DNA from: Hanleya hanleyi
Taxonomy: Eukaryota > Mollusca > Polyplacophora > Lepidopleurida > Hanleyidae
DNA length: 64,000 nucleotides
Reading direction: 5' to 3'
Assembly: GCA_036873755.1 (NCBI GenBank)
Contig: JAVTVY010020285.1
Span: 1-64,000, forward strand
Below, piece after piece: positions 43,985-55,162 of this stretch. The notes under the pieces were generated by a model. The model saw only the letters and a list, made by a program, of their open reading frames with translations. It searched no databases and was not told the origin of the DNA. Each line of letters starts with the position of its first letter. Position 1 is the stretch's first letter. The translations under genes and the position numbers were made by a program.

Positions 43985-44113
43985 TCGCACATCAGGGGAG
44001 CAAGTTTGTATGTCATGCTTTTCCCGAAGCCTGTAGGTAGCAAACCAAAAACATCCTCTCCACTACTAATGATGTGGTTTAGAATCTTCTCTTGTTCTTC
44101 TTTCAAATCTAGA
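43985..44113 (-). pseudogene. RecQ-like helicase motif I fragment
   Basis: On the minus strand, DLKEEQEKILNHII then GEDVFGLLPTGFGKSMTYKL is a clear Walker A region of a RecQ-type (SF2) helicase. It opens with KEEQ, as in helicase copies scattered through many invertebrate genomes. A TAG/AG that could serve as a splice acceptor precedes it (minus strand, about 44114). Only about 43 codons are present. It is either one exon of a split gene or a fragment; no motif II or later motif was found nearby. Confidence 0.6.
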
Positions 44114-44299
44114 ACTTATCTTCCTTGGCATTGAGAACGTATGTTCCTTGGCAAGAAGAGAGAATAAACTCCTAACTACTTCCATTATAACGCGCTGAAG
44201 ATTTGAAATTGATTACCTTGAGTTGCGCCAATGCATGACGAGTTGCTGTCATCCTGAACCATGTGCTCTTGTTTACAAACTGAAAACCTGTGTCCCCGA

Positions 44300-44645
44300 A
44301 CGTGGAGAATGTAACGGAAGTGATTTTTCATTGGCTGAAAATTAGACATGGTGGAAGATTCTTGGTTTTAGCTTCTGGCAAGCCGTGTTGTTTTGAGAAT
44401 GCTCGAATAAACTACACACGGAGAGTTTAGAACGGATTCTAAGCCCGGGATTTAACTCATACGGTGGGTTTCATTATTTTGGGCGGAGAAAATGGCGTAT
44501 ACAGTATGGTAGTTTGTCTGCCGAACATTTCGGTCCGGCAACTAAGTCGATCTCGCTGGTTAAACGGGCAGACCCTACATATCAGTGTATTAAATAGCAT
44601 GTAGAGGCTGCATGTCGGACTACCTCGTTTCATCAATTTCAGGTA
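44300..44645. repeat. Inverted-repeat partner A'
   Basis: Inverted equivalent of 39170-39510; the two are 5 kb apart. Confidence 0.75.
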
Positions 44646-44984
44646 AGAGGATCCTGGGTAATAGTAATCATTGTGGCGATTAGTTCCCCGATGCTATTAA
44701 GAAAGCTACCAGATAGGTTTTATAACCGTCTTCAACGGAATGAGTTGATAAATACCGGTAAACAGTGCAATCAGCGTGGTAGACCGTGTCGTCATGTGTT
44801 CTCCGAAAACAGAATGTGTGTCATACATCACATTGTATATTTTGAATATGCAACTAACCGAGACCGAGAAGTAGCCTGAGGCCTTTAGGTGCCTGTGAGT
44901 AAACACATATAAGTGGCAGACGAGCATAATGGTTATCGGGTGTGAATGAACTAATAGCATGCAGTTGTTCCCTCATAGATATGT

Positions 44985-45445
44985 ACTTTCATTTGGCCTC
45001 AGGCTCCTAAATCAAAAAAAGTCCCGATCCATTACACGTAACCTCTGCCAATGACCAGAATTTTCTTCATTTCTTTCCGCCTTCGTTGCAACGATTAATG
45101 GAAAGCCGTTTGTACCAGTGGCAAGCATGGTATTTGTTCTATTCAGCTGCAAATTTTATTTCGACCCACTGTTCGATAACCTGCCTTGCCGTGGACTATT
45201 TTTGGGGCCTGAGCACTGCTTTCAGCAGGCAGAGAAAATAGCAAAATTAGGATCTCATGTGTAGAGGCGCGCACAGCTTGAAATTTTGACGGATAATGTT
45301 TGACAAGAAGTTTGTCACCTTGTAGCACTTGAAATAAACTACTTCCTGTCGAAAGAAGAAAGTCTAAATTCAATTAGGGAACCAGCGAGGTACAATTTTG
45401 TTAATACTGCCAAACGTCTAAATTATTTAGGGGTCTGATGCCAGT
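44985..45445 (-). mobile_element. Second copy of the 455-bp MITE, inverted
   Basis: Inverted match over its length to 42335-42789 (TAATGGAAAGCCGTTTG against CGGCTTTCCATTAAT; GACAAGAAGTTTGTCACC against GGTGACAAACTTCTTGTC). The ends have diverged (GGCCTCAGGCTCCTAAAT). Confidence 0.8.
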
Positions 45446-46326
45446 TTCCATTTTGGCGCGAGATGATTAAAGGGGAACAACTCTTACCTACTAAACCCAT
45501 TTTTCGAGCTGTGGTCTATTATCACAAAGATAGTACAGGTTTTTGTTCAACTTTGGCATGATCAGGGGAAACAACTCTCTGAAGCAAATTACATTATAAG
45601 AGATCATTTACATTATTACTGGTGATATATGCGCTGAATTAACTGGTGAAACAGGATGAGGTTAATGTTCTATTTTAAGATCATTTTAGTAACTAGTTGA
45701 TTAATTGAAACTGATCAGACACATTATTCAATTTATTATTCGATCTGAATTAAATATTATTAGGCAGATAATTATTAAATATTAAATTATTAAATTATAC
45801 CACATTTGCACTGTCAGGTTGACATAGAATAGATTTCAATTTGATTTGATAATAATTTCAATTTGATTTGATTTGATTTAATAACACGATAGAATTACAA
45901 GAGTCTAATCCGTCATCCATAATTCAGCCGTCGTCCATTAGAGAATATCCGCGTCCATAATCCAAAGACCTATTCCATATTCCATATAACAGTATTAGCA
46001 CCAAATTCAAAAAGACAATCATAGTATACATACGTATAGGCTTGTTTCCTGCAAGAGAGAAGCGGTCAACAGTTTTCAATGATGCCTGCAAGACATCATG
46101 TTGTTTCAAAAATATCAAATCCGTATCGCTGATCAGTATTCTTAATCCATAATATTCACTGTAAAGTCGTCATCTAAAGAATGATGTATCTCAGTCACGC
46201 TTTGATTGTGACTGTTCATATGAGCACCATGAGGATCTTGAAGTACATGGGTTCATACGGCCCCTAGCCCCGGGTTAAACGGAATTAGACACAAGTTACG
46301 AAACGTAGCGCCATAGATCTTGCACG

Positions 46327-46527
46327 CTACGTTCGTATTTTTTTTATCAGCATGCGATATGTATCGCCAAATTTGAGAAACTTTGAGTGGAGGCGTTTGG
46401 TGGAATAGCCCTGTTTTATAAGTTTCTGTAACAATGTATTGTGACGTTGATTAAAATCGTCACATTTAACACAGGATCTAGCAAATGCTACTAAGCGAGA
46501 TATGTATACGCCATATGCAGGTCCCAC
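46327..46527 (-). CDS. Reverse-transcriptase C-terminal fragment
   Basis: PAYGVYISRLVAFARSC...FNQRHNTLLQKLIKQGY is the C-terminal region after the RT domain, in another frame. The same region is repeated at 54686-54916, 50630-50830 and 60250-60473. Confidence 0.75.
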   Translation of the reverse strand: MGPAYGVYISRLVAFARSCVKCDDFNQRHNTLLQKLIKQGYSTKRLHSKFLKFGDTYRMLIKKIRT

Positions 46528-46949
46528 TGGAATAGAAAGGGATAGTTTACGATATCGAAATTGTAATCATCTCTTTTGTCATAAAGTCGACGAGAGAGAA
46601 TGCCCTCTTCATTTTTATAGAAATATAGATCTAAATATGATGTGCCTGTAGGGCTATCTGTAGTTTCCTTCAAATCCAGTGAAGGTGGATATATATCCTT
46701 CACTGCGTCATTTACATAGCGATTATCCACAGCGAGATGATCGTCTATATAGCGTTTGGTGAATGAGAAGGAACGGGCTTTGAATGGATCGGTTTTTGAA
46801 AGCGCCTGCATATAGTCATATTCATAAGAGAACAGATACAGGTCAGCCAACAGGGGTGCACAATTAGTACCCATTGGAATACCTATATGCTGCTGATACA
46901 TTGTGTTGCCAAATTTCACATAGATATTTTTAACGAGAAATTCAAGCAA
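46491..46949 (-). CDS. Reverse-transcriptase catalytic fragment
   Basis: It holds HIGIPMGTNCAPLLADLYLF (motif B region) and RYIDDHLAV (motif C, YIDD catalytic pair intact), then YLDLYFYKNEEG. Frame damage before and after it implies a nonfunctional copy, although the catalytic residues are kept. Confidence 0.85.
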   Translation of the reverse strand: MLEFLVKNIYVKFGNTMYQQHIGIPMGTNCAPLLADLYLFSYEYDYMQALSKTDPFKARSFSFTKRYIDDHLAVDNRYVNDAVKDIYPPSLDLKETTDSPTGTSYLDLYFYKNEEGILSRRLYDKRDDYNFDIVNYPFLFQWDLHMAYTYLA

Positions 46950-46958
46950 CTCTATAAA

Positions 46959-47216
46959 CTAAGAAACATCCCATGAATGATATCTCTTGTATGTAGTAGA
47001 GCTAAAGAATGCTTTATGGCTTCCGACATTAACATATCTACGATCAGTTTTCTTGAACACAGATACTATTAATGAACTTAGACGGTCAATAAGGTCCTGA
47101 TGAGGGATTGTAGTATAGAGAGTCGAGAAATCCCATGTGGATACATGTCTGTACGGTATGTGACCTTTAGTATCAAGTTCTTCCGTAAGACATTTGGAGT
47201 TTTTCATTAGCCACAT
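46959..47216 (-). CDS. Reverse-transcriptase middle fragment
   Basis: YRHVSTWDFSTLYTTIPHQDLIDRL is the RT palm region with the D-x-STLY motif A. It is in the same frame as 46491-46949, separated only by a TAG, and shifted relative to 47341-48246. Confidence 0.75.
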   Translation of the reverse strand: MWLMKNSKCLTEELDTKGHIPYRHVSTWDFSTLYTTIPHQDLIDRLSSLIVSVFKKTDRRYVNVGSHKAFFSSTTYKRYHSWDVS

Positions 47217-47340
47217 ACATTCAACGCCAGAGTTCTTAGAAATAGTGGCGCAATACCTTTCTCAAAATGCTTTTACCTCCTGAAGGGCCCTCGTCAATAG
47301 GTTGAAAGATGTAGCTTGGTGGTGCAGCTTCTAGAACCAG

Positions 47341-48246
47341 CTATGAATCTAGCTTTGTATGGTGATTTATGCATTTTGGGAGTCCAGTATAGTTTGGTAT
47401 GTCGTTATGATTGGTTGGAAGACAAATACCTCTTTCCCTGAGAAACTTTTTGTGATTGTTAAATAAATCTTCCAGAGTAAATGCAGTTTGAGAGTAAGTA
47501 GACGTATTTGATGAAGATATGTCTACACTCAATTCTTTAACCAGCACCTGGTAATAGTAATATTTGCATATGAATATTATATTATTCGGAGCTTTGTCTG
47601 CTGGGACTATGACGAATTTACTCTGGAGATTTGCTGGAACTTCTTGCAAATTGAGGTTTCTCAGTGCTTGTTTTGCTTGAGGAAGAGTACTTCTGTCAAT
47701 ATGGCGGATTGTTTCAACGACCTTGCTCTTGATGAGGTCCAGCCAATCAGCGAGTATTCTAGGTTCAACTTTTTCTCGCTTAGACCAATCAATAACGTAC
47801 TGTTCCAATGCAGACAGGACTATCTTCTGGTCGGCCTTCAGATTTATTCTTCTTGGCTCTCTATATTTAGGTCCTTTGATCAGGAGTAATTTCAGATCCT
47901 TATCACTCACCATATCAAGAGCATCAGTCACAATATGTTTGCATGGTGTATAGATAAAGTTCGATGATTCACAATCACAACTATAGCCTCCTGACGTGTA
48001 TAAGTTCCAATCAAACTCCTTGACAGCATTGGAGTAATTGAATATTTTGGTGGCTATAGATTTAGTATACTTATATGAAATGCAAGGAGGTTCTGTGAAC
48101 TTAAAATAGTTTGGTACAGCGTTGCGTTCCTCTGTATCATTCAGGATTCGAGGTAAATTAATGATGTCCAGTCCTTTATCTGAGTAGTTGAGTTTCAAGA
48201 AAAGCCGATCTTGAGATGTTTCGATTATGTTCACTGGACGATACAA
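47341..48246 (-). CDS. Reverse-transcriptase protein, N-terminal part
   Basis: About 301 residues, open on the minus strand. They include a Cys/His-bearing segment (GGYSCDCESSNFIYTPCKH), KGPKYREPRRINL, FVIVPADKAPNN, YYYQVLVKELS and an RT0-like stretch (NYTGLPKCINHHTKL) preceding the palm. These phrases are typical of a widespread invertebrate RT family whose clade I cannot fix; a Penelope-like affinity is possible. The frame is lost around 47340, so this copy is broken. The dead plus-strand copy at 37.3 kb covers the same region. Confidence 0.75.
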   Translation of the reverse strand: MYRPVNIIETSQDRLFLKLNYSDKGLDIINLPRILNDTEERNAVPNYFKFTEPPCISYKYTKSIATKIFNYSNAVKEFDWNLYTSGGYSCDCESSNFIYTPCKHIVTDALDMVSDKDLKLLLIKGPKYREPRRINLKADQKIVLSALEQYVIDWSKREKVEPRILADWLDLIKSKVVETIRHIDRSTLPQAKQALRNLNLQEVPANLQSKFVIVPADKAPNNIIFICKYYYYQVLVKELSVDISSSNTSTYSQTAFTLEDLFNNHKKFLRERGICLPTNHNDIPNYTGLPKCINHHTKLDS

Positions 48247-48742
48247 CCGAAAATACGCTATATCTTGACATACTTTACTGGTTTTTGGTGATATTATATT
48301 TCCTGAAGACGCAGATTGTTGTATATCTCTGGCTATTTGATCTAAAGCTCTCAGAGTTAACGCATACAGAACTGTACGTCAGCTATGTATACTATTGGGT
48401 GTGTTAGTTAAACCCACTAAGTAATTTAAAGTGATATGATCGTGAATCATCGAAGTATTAAACTTTCGCCAACCATGTTTAATACAGAACTATGCAAGTG
48501 TTAAGGGAGTGGCATTTTATTACGAAGTAATTACAGACATGAGAACTGAGTTTTCATGATATTTTATCAGGAATCAAATATTCAATCTATGTGATGTCAT
48601 TATTATTAAATAGGAATGTGATGTAATTATTACTAAATAAGCCAAGTCGTTTCCGGATAAATGATAAATGTTGCCATATGTGCATATGTTCGAGATTAAA
48701 AATATACATGTTTAGGTCACTGCAAGCATTGGATTGATTATC

Positions 48743-49509
48743 TTTTTTTTTTTTTTTTTTTTTTTTTTTATTCAGTTACATATATACACGCACGTAACAA
48801 AAACAAGAGACGGTATGCGTCCACAGAAATATGAACAAGTACGTACACGTAGACACACATATATGACACCCATCAATAGGACACACGAAAACATACCAAA
48901 TACATAAAAACATGTTCCATTCTTCTATGACATTTTTCAAATTTTTGTATAGGTATATATTATCGTATAATGTAGCGATGAACACTTTTGTACATTAACG
49001 TACGTACGTAAATATAAACATGCACACGTGTATACATGAACATATGTTATATATACCCATGTATATAGCAATATATACACGGTGGATATACATACATATA
49101 CATATATATACGTTCGGTAAATATATACATATATATTGCCCTTATAGGGAGACACACGGTGTACTATGACATGTGAAGAACACACACGTCTCTAATAAAT
49201 ACCAAGTACATTAGACAGAACAAATGGAAAAAAAAACAATAAAATAAAAAAATAAATAAAGAAAAAATAAAACTATAAATTCCCAATTTTTACCCAACTC
49301 ACTCCCCCCAGAAAACTGGCATCATACTCCACTTTCTTTGAAACTTGTCTTGTGTGTTTTGCATTTGAGAGATATATTTTTCTGACTGAAAGTTGTTGCG
49401 AAATCTACTTACTAAAGCGATAATATTTAAATCTGTTTTTTTGAATTTACAGGAGTACATATATTGTTTTGTTATTAGAAATAAACAGTTTAAAAATCTT
49501 GTTTCTTGT
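48743..49509 (-). mobile_element. 5'-truncated LINE with 14-bp target duplication
   Basis: T27 (poly(A) on the minus strand) starts at 48743. TTGGATTGATTATC flanks it at 48729-48742 and 49510-49523, and the empty site is at 59149-59162. The 3' UTR is rich in TATA/ACGT repeats. Confidence 0.95.
49299..49509 (-). pseudogene. LINE ORF2 C-terminus
   Basis: ETRFLNCLFLITKQYMY...FQSEKYISQMQNTQDKFQRKW matches in pattern the end of the ORF2 at 21182-22087. The open frame's apparent ATG (49541) lies in flanking DNA, so the retrotransposon part begins at 49509. Confidence 0.8.
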
Positions 49510-49837
49510 TTGGATTGATTATCCATTGTAAACCATTTCACTATAAATATTCGTGGTGAATTGGTTCATTATTATTATTATGTCACCACGTCACCGAATA
49601 AACAAACGTATTCAAGCTGTAATTCAGCTCCCTCGTTTCATCTATTTTCGATCAGTCCACCATCAACCTGGTTAAGGAATCTGTGTCTATCGAGGCTTTA
49701 CATATATTCAGTTGATATATTGTGTTGCCAAAGTTCACATAGATATTATTAATGAGAAATTCAGGCAACTCCATCAGCAAAGAAATATCCCATGAATGAT
49801 GTCGCCTGTATGCAGTAGAACTGAAGGGGGAGGGGGG

Positions 49838-50048
49838 ATTTGATTTAATGTCACACTCAAGGTTGTTTCACTCAAATGGCGACAGTCAGTTCGAATGGTG
49901 GAGGAAGCCGGAGTACCTGGAGGGAACCACCGACCGTCGGCAAGTAACGGGCAAACTTTCAGACTTGCACCAGATGGGCTCGAACCCGTGCAGGTTCAGT
50001 GGTGTGAGGCTAGCGAAATGCCTTAGACCACTTGATCACCGAGGGCCT
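49838..50048 (-). mobile_element. tRNA-derived SINE (copy in duplication 1)
   Basis: On the minus strand: CTCGGTGATCAAGTGGTCTA (A-box region), GGGTTCGAGCCC (B box), then GGTACTCCGGCTTCCTCC and an AAATCAAATC tail. The acceptor stem does not close as a true tRNA. The allelic copy is at 59478-59690. Confidence 0.7.
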
Positions 50049-50074
50049 AAAGCTACATGTAAAGAACGTATTAT

Positions 50075-50435
50075 GGCCTCTGACTGTACAGCAAAAAAAA
50101 TGTGAGATGGCATTCTGTGACTTTGTAGCTTATCATATTGGGTTCATTTTCTGCCTATTTGCATAATCCCCGGGCAGAGAATCATGAGTAAATTCAGAAT
50201 AGCGGTAATATAGGGTAATGTTTTCGTCATTTTCCTTCAAAATTCCTGCTTCTCCTAGCGGAATTGTGGACGAAGACTATTTTATTGCATATTGGATTAT
50301 TATTTACTAATTTGTCGTGCAGCTTTTGCGAATAAATTACATCAATAAAAATCCGAAAAATCGACCAAATACATCTTTTGAAAAGGCGTCACTATGACGT
50401 CATCATAGCGGGCATCCTGGTTTTTCCCGCCGAAT
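50075..50435 (-). repeat. Dispersed CRE-containing repeat, copy c
   Basis: Inverted relative to 23142-23500 (TTATCATATTGGG, CTATTTGCATAA, AAAATCGACC, GTCACTATGACGTCATCA). Confidence 0.75.
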
Positions 50436-50614
50436 CTAAGCGAACATGGGTATAAAATACATGCATCTAACCCTTCATTCGATATTCGGCCGTCGTCAGA
50501 ATTTCTGCGCCCATAATCCAAAGACCTAAATCATATAACAGCATTACCACCATTCATGACAAGAAATATGATTACGATTCGTAAACTCCCTTTCTGGAAA
50601 GTAATATTCCAGTG

Positions 50615-51385
50615 GGGCTTCCATATGACGTTTACATATCTCGCCTACTAGTAGCATTTACCAAATCCTGTTTAAAATGTGACGATTTTAATCAACGTCG
50701 CAAAACATTGTTGCAGAAACTTATGAATCAGGGTTATACCACCAAGCACCTCCACCAAAATTCTCAAATTTAGCGCTATACATATATACCGCATGCTGAT
50801 AGCAAAATACGAGCGTAGCATGCAAAATCGATAGCGTTTCTGTTTCGTAACTTGTGTCTACTTTTGTTTAACCCGGGGCTAGAAGTCGTGTGCACACACC
50901 AATCAGAGCGTTACTGAGACACACACCAATCAGAGTGTTATACTGAGACACACACCAATCAGAGCGTTACTGAGACACCCACCCATCAGAGCCTAACCTG
51001 GGGAGAGGGGCCGTATGCACATACCAATCAGAGCGTTACTGAGACACCCACCAATCAGAGTGTTACTCAGACAAGTCATTGTCTAGATAACGACTGTACA
51101 ACGAAATTCTTAGAATACTGTTGAGTGATGCGGATTGATATTTCTTTCTTGCAGGTATCATTGAACATTGTTGGTCGCTTCTCTCTTGTGAGAAATTTAG
51201 CCTGCGTTCATGTGTGGCAGACTAGCCTATGTTCATGTATACTACGAATGTTTTTGTTTTTGTTTTTTTTATTTGTTTTTTATTTAGAGCTAATGTTGTT
51301 AAATGAATTACATCTATGGATTATGCACGTGAAAATTCTTTACAACAGACGGCGGTTGAATATTGAATGACTGATTAGACGATTG
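50615..51385 (+). mobile_element. RT element 3' fragment, plus strand
   Basis: GCTTCCATATGACGTTTACA onward matches the RT C-terminus and 3' UTR, ending near GATTAGACGATTGTAT. Between 50890 and 51085 a unit of about 32 bp (CACACCAATCAGAGCGTTAC) is expanded six-fold. Confidence 0.75.
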
Positions 51386-51779
51386 TATAGTATGGACAAG
51401 AGTTCAATTATTGGAATTAATCGAAAAACGCCAATCTCTTCAGCTAAAAGCATGTACACTTTTGAATGAGAAAGCTAGAAAAAAAGTATTTTACTTTAGT
51501 CGTTTTCGTCGAATTTGGAATCTCGCCACTCTCATCTTATATAGCATCATACAAAATGCGAAAGAATCTCGGGAAACACTTCAGCAACTTTAAACAAAAA
51601 TAGCGTTCTTCTCTAGCCCGATCTATGTACCTGTATTTTAAGTGAAAGATGAAAATCATCCACAAGAAGATAGAATTTTATATGTCAGCTTGGCTCCCAG
51701 CCATGAATAGCAGATTATAGTGCTAAGGTCCCAGTATCCCAATAGCGGTAAGGTTTTCGACAACGTCAGATTTTTGTCC

Positions 51780-52790
51780 CCCGCCGCAATGCGGCCGGGG
51801 ACTTTAAAATGGTTCTTGATTCTATGTGTCCGTGCATGTCTGTTCGAATGATTACTTCCTAACGCTTTGTTGGATTCTTCCGAAATTCGGCATACGGATT
51901 CCTTGCGACAATACACCAGTCAGTATCGCGTTTCAGCAACATCTGCCTGAAGGTGGCGCCACTGGGTCAAAATGGTTCTTGCTTCTATGTGTCCGTGCAT
52001 GTCCGTGCATGTCCGTGGACGTCCATGCATGTCTGTTCGAATGATTACTTCCTAACGCTTTGTTGGATTCTTCCGAAATTTGGCATACGAATTTCTTGCG
52101 ACAAGACGTCATTCGGTATCGCATTTCAGCAACATCTGCCTGAAGGTGGCGCCACTGGGTCAAAATGGTGCTTGCTTCTATGTGTCCGTGCATGTCCGTG
52201 GATGTCCGTGCATGTCTGTTCGAATGATTACTTCCTAACGCTTTGTTGGATTCTTCCGAAATTCGGCATACGCATTCCTTGCGACAAGACGCCAGTCGGT
52301 ATCGCATTTCAGCAACATCTGCCTGAAGGTGGCGCCACTGGGTAAAAATGAATCTTGCTTCTTTGTGTCCGTGGATGTCAGTTACAAGCGATAACTTCCA
52401 AACGCTTTCTTGGATTCTTTCGAAATTTGGCATACGCATTGCTTATGAGAAGACGCGGTTGCGTACTGGATTTCAGTAACATTTGCCTGAAGGTGGCGCC
52501 ACTGAGTTTCGCTTCCTCATGCCCGTTCCAGTTAAAATGGATCTTGCTCTCTGTGTGTATGTGTCAGTTCAAATCCTTCACAGGCGACAACTTCCAAAAG
52601 ATTTGTCGGATTCCTTCGAAATTTAGCATATACACTCCTTGTGACCAGACATGGGTTGGTATTGCGTTTCAGCAAGATCCACCTGAAGGTGGCGCCACTG
52701 GGTCTTGTTCCAATCTTCTGTTCATGTCCGTGGTTTCCATTCAAATTCTTCACAAGCGATAATTTCCAAATGCTTTGCCTAATAATTAGG
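51780..52790. repeat. Tandem array, about 185-bp units (GGTGGCGCCAC)
   Basis: Five or more units with GTCCGTGCATGTC, TTGGATTCTTCCGAAATT, CAGCAACATCTGCCTGAAGG and GGTGGCGCCACTGGG. The long open frames on both strands (to 168 codons) come from the repeat. Confidence 0.9.
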
Positions 52791-52847
52791 CATCCCTAAA
52801 TGCGTTTGTCATTTGTTCTTCTTTCTTCCGCTTCTCGCTGTTTTGAA

Positions 52848-53300
52848 TTTCATGTCGCTTTAAATGAAGGACACCATTTTCTGAAATTTGCTGTCCAGTC
52901 CTTCTATTTCACATCATGTGATGTACACTAAAGCTTTTGCAGGAACCATATTTTTTTCAGAAGTATAATATGAAATAACTGGCGGGGGAATCCCCGCAGT
53001 ACCGAACCTGTGTTAGTTTTGAATTTTGTGTCGCCTTAAATGAAGGACATTTCCTTCAACTTTGCTATGAAATCATTCTATTCCACATCATATGATTTAC
53101 CCTAAAGCTTTTGCATGAACCTTATTATATTTCAGAAGTATAATATGAAATAACTGGCGGGGAAATTCCCGCAGTACCGAACCCCTGTTTTTTTGTTTTT
53201 TTTTTAATTTCGTGTCATCTTAAATGAAGGACAAACAATTTCTCAATTTTGCTATCAATTAATTGTATCTCACATCATATGATTTACCCTAAAGCTTCTG
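52848..53300. repeat. Tandem array, about 178-bp units
   Basis: Three units with TAAATGAAGGACA, CACATCAT(A/G)TGAT, CTAAAGCTT and GGCGGGG(G)AAT(T)CCCGCAGTACCG, a small hairpin. Confidence 0.85.
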
Positions 53301-53799
53301 TAGGAACCATTTGTGTCCACAGTGTAACTTAATATATTAATTACAACTGGGTTTGGGTGCACACTGTGCATGTGATCAATTTCCTGAATTGAATTGAATT
53401 CCGCCTTGTGGTTTTTCGGACTGTGATAGATGATGGCATGCAGTTGTCAGTGTGGTTGTTTCATGTACAGGGAGCTTTCTATGGCATTCATGTCAGCACA
53501 CCTACCACTACCCTCAAGAAGAGCATGTCCCCATCCCCAGGGCGCCGAGCCGTACCCTCTATCTCCCAAACTAGCCCTCGCCCGACCCTCATATATTGTG
53601 TTTGAGCATATATCTCCAATATATCTTGGCAGAAGCTGAAATTTGTGTGTTGTCTGCAATATTGGGATAATATTGGGATAATTGCAACCCCAAAAGGTTT
53701 CAATTTATCAGGCACAGACCCATGTTTTTGTATTTGGTAAATGGATCCCTTGTCTATATGTATATATTTTTGCTTGGAATTGTTTTTCTTGCCAATCCG

Positions 53800-54680
53800 C
53801 TTCTGGGTGGCGCGACCTTGGGCCAAGTTAAATTGCATCTCCAGAGAATAACTTTTGAAAACCTTAAGGATTCTTTTCAAATTTGGTGTGGTGGTACCTT
53901 GTCTCAAGATCTGGCTTGAGAATGTTTTTCATGTTGATAGGAGGAAGTCCTACCTGAAAGCTAAGTTAAGTGTTTCCAGACAATAACTTTTGAAAACCTG
54001 AACCGATTCATTCCAAATTTAGTGTGTAGGTACCTGGCCCCAATTTCTCGTTTGGCATTGTTTTTCATGCCGATCCACATATAGGTGGTGCCACCTGGGG
54101 GTAAATTTAAAATTATGTTTCCAGACAATAACTTTTTAATACTTCAATGAATTCTTTCCAAGTTTGGTATACATGTACCTTACCTGAAGGTTTCACTTAG
54201 TATTGTTTTTCTTGTCGATCTGCTCATAGGTGGCGCCACCTGTAGGCCAAGTTAACATTTTCTATTTCCAATGTCAAGGGATCTTGCCTCAAGATCTCGG
54301 TTGGGATTATTTTTATGCCTATCTGCATGCCTACACACGGCGCTACCTGAGGGCCAAGGTAAAATTGCATTTCCAGACAGTAACTGCTGGACCTTAATGG
54401 ATTCCTTTAAATTTGGTATGTGGATACCCTCAAGTTATCTTATGGGGCCATGTTAATGCTGTTTTTCCCAAGTTTTACGTTTTTAATTTCTTCACAAATA
54501 ATGAATGTTTCCTTTACTAAAGATGCAAAAGGCATGCCTCCAATCGTATTCGATCGACTGTATCTAGTTGCATATGCATTCCTTGTGACAAGATGTTGAT
54601 TGGTATTGCGTTTCAGTAAGATCTGCCTGTAGGTGGCGCCACTAGAGTTCTTTCCGTTCTTTTGTGCTGCAAGCAATAAC
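53800..54680. repeat. Older tandem array related to GGTGGCGCCAC units
   Basis: Diverged units with CCAGACAATAACTTTT, TTCCAAATTTGGT and AGGTGG(C/T)GCCACCTG. The array continues at 56740-57790 after the RT insertion. Confidence 0.75.
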
Positions 54681-54684
54681 TTCC

Positions 54685-55162
54685 AGTGGGACCTGCATAT
54701 GGCGTATACATATCTCGCTTAGTAGCATTTGCAAGATCCTGTGTTGAATGTGGTGATTTTAACCAACGTCACAAAACATTGTTGCAGAAACTTATAAAAC
54801 AGGGCTATTCCACCAAGCGCCTCCACTCAAAGTTCCTCAAATTTGGCGATACATATCGCATGCTGATAGCAAAATACGAACGCAGCGTGCAAGATCTATG
54901 GCGCTACGTTTCGTAACTTGTATCTAATTCCGCTTAACCCGGGGCTAGGGGCCGTATGAACCCATGTACTTCAAGATCCTCATGGTACTCATATGAACAG
55001 TCACAATCAAAGCGTGACTGAGATACATCATTCTTTAGATGACGACTTTACAACGAATATTATGGATTAAGAATACTGATCAGCGATACGGATTTGATAT
55101 TTTTGGAACATCATGATGTCTTGCCGGCATCATTGAAAAATGTTGACCGCTTCTCTCTTGCA
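54685..55162 (+). mobile_element. RT element 3' fragment, first part
   Basis: 5'-truncated RT element inserted in the tandem array after AATAACTTCCAG. It matches the inverse of 46040-46530, is interrupted at 55163, and resumes at 56579-56733, ending GACGCTTGTAAT. Confidence 0.85.

Larger units (their letters stand above)
45896..48480 (-). mobile_element. RT element inserted in the duplicated segment
   Basis: Boundaries come from comparison with the uninterrupted site at 58890-58912. The insertion is 2.58 kb, in minus orientation, with at most AAT duplicated at the target. Its 3' end (...TTAGACTCTTGTAAT in element sense) matches the ends of fragments at 51385 and 56733. It encodes the RT frames listed below. 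Confidence 0.8.
45728..51019. repeat. Segmental duplication, copy 1 (with two extra insertions)
   Basis: Matches 58729-60659 throughout except for 45896-48480 (RT element) and 48743-49523 (LINE plus one target-site copy). Subtracting these leaves about 1.92 kb against 1.93 kb in the other copy. Confidence 0.9.

Noticed and set aside
49838..50048. Possible tRNA gene (A and B boxes present)
   Set aside because: Box spacing and downstream conserved tail fit a tRNA-derived SINE. No closed acceptor stem, and the same sequence recurs in the duplicated segment.
51933..52439. 168-codon minus-strand frame and overlapping plus-strand frames
   Set aside because: They repeat with the 185-bp tandem unit on both strands at once, which indicates repeat-driven openness.
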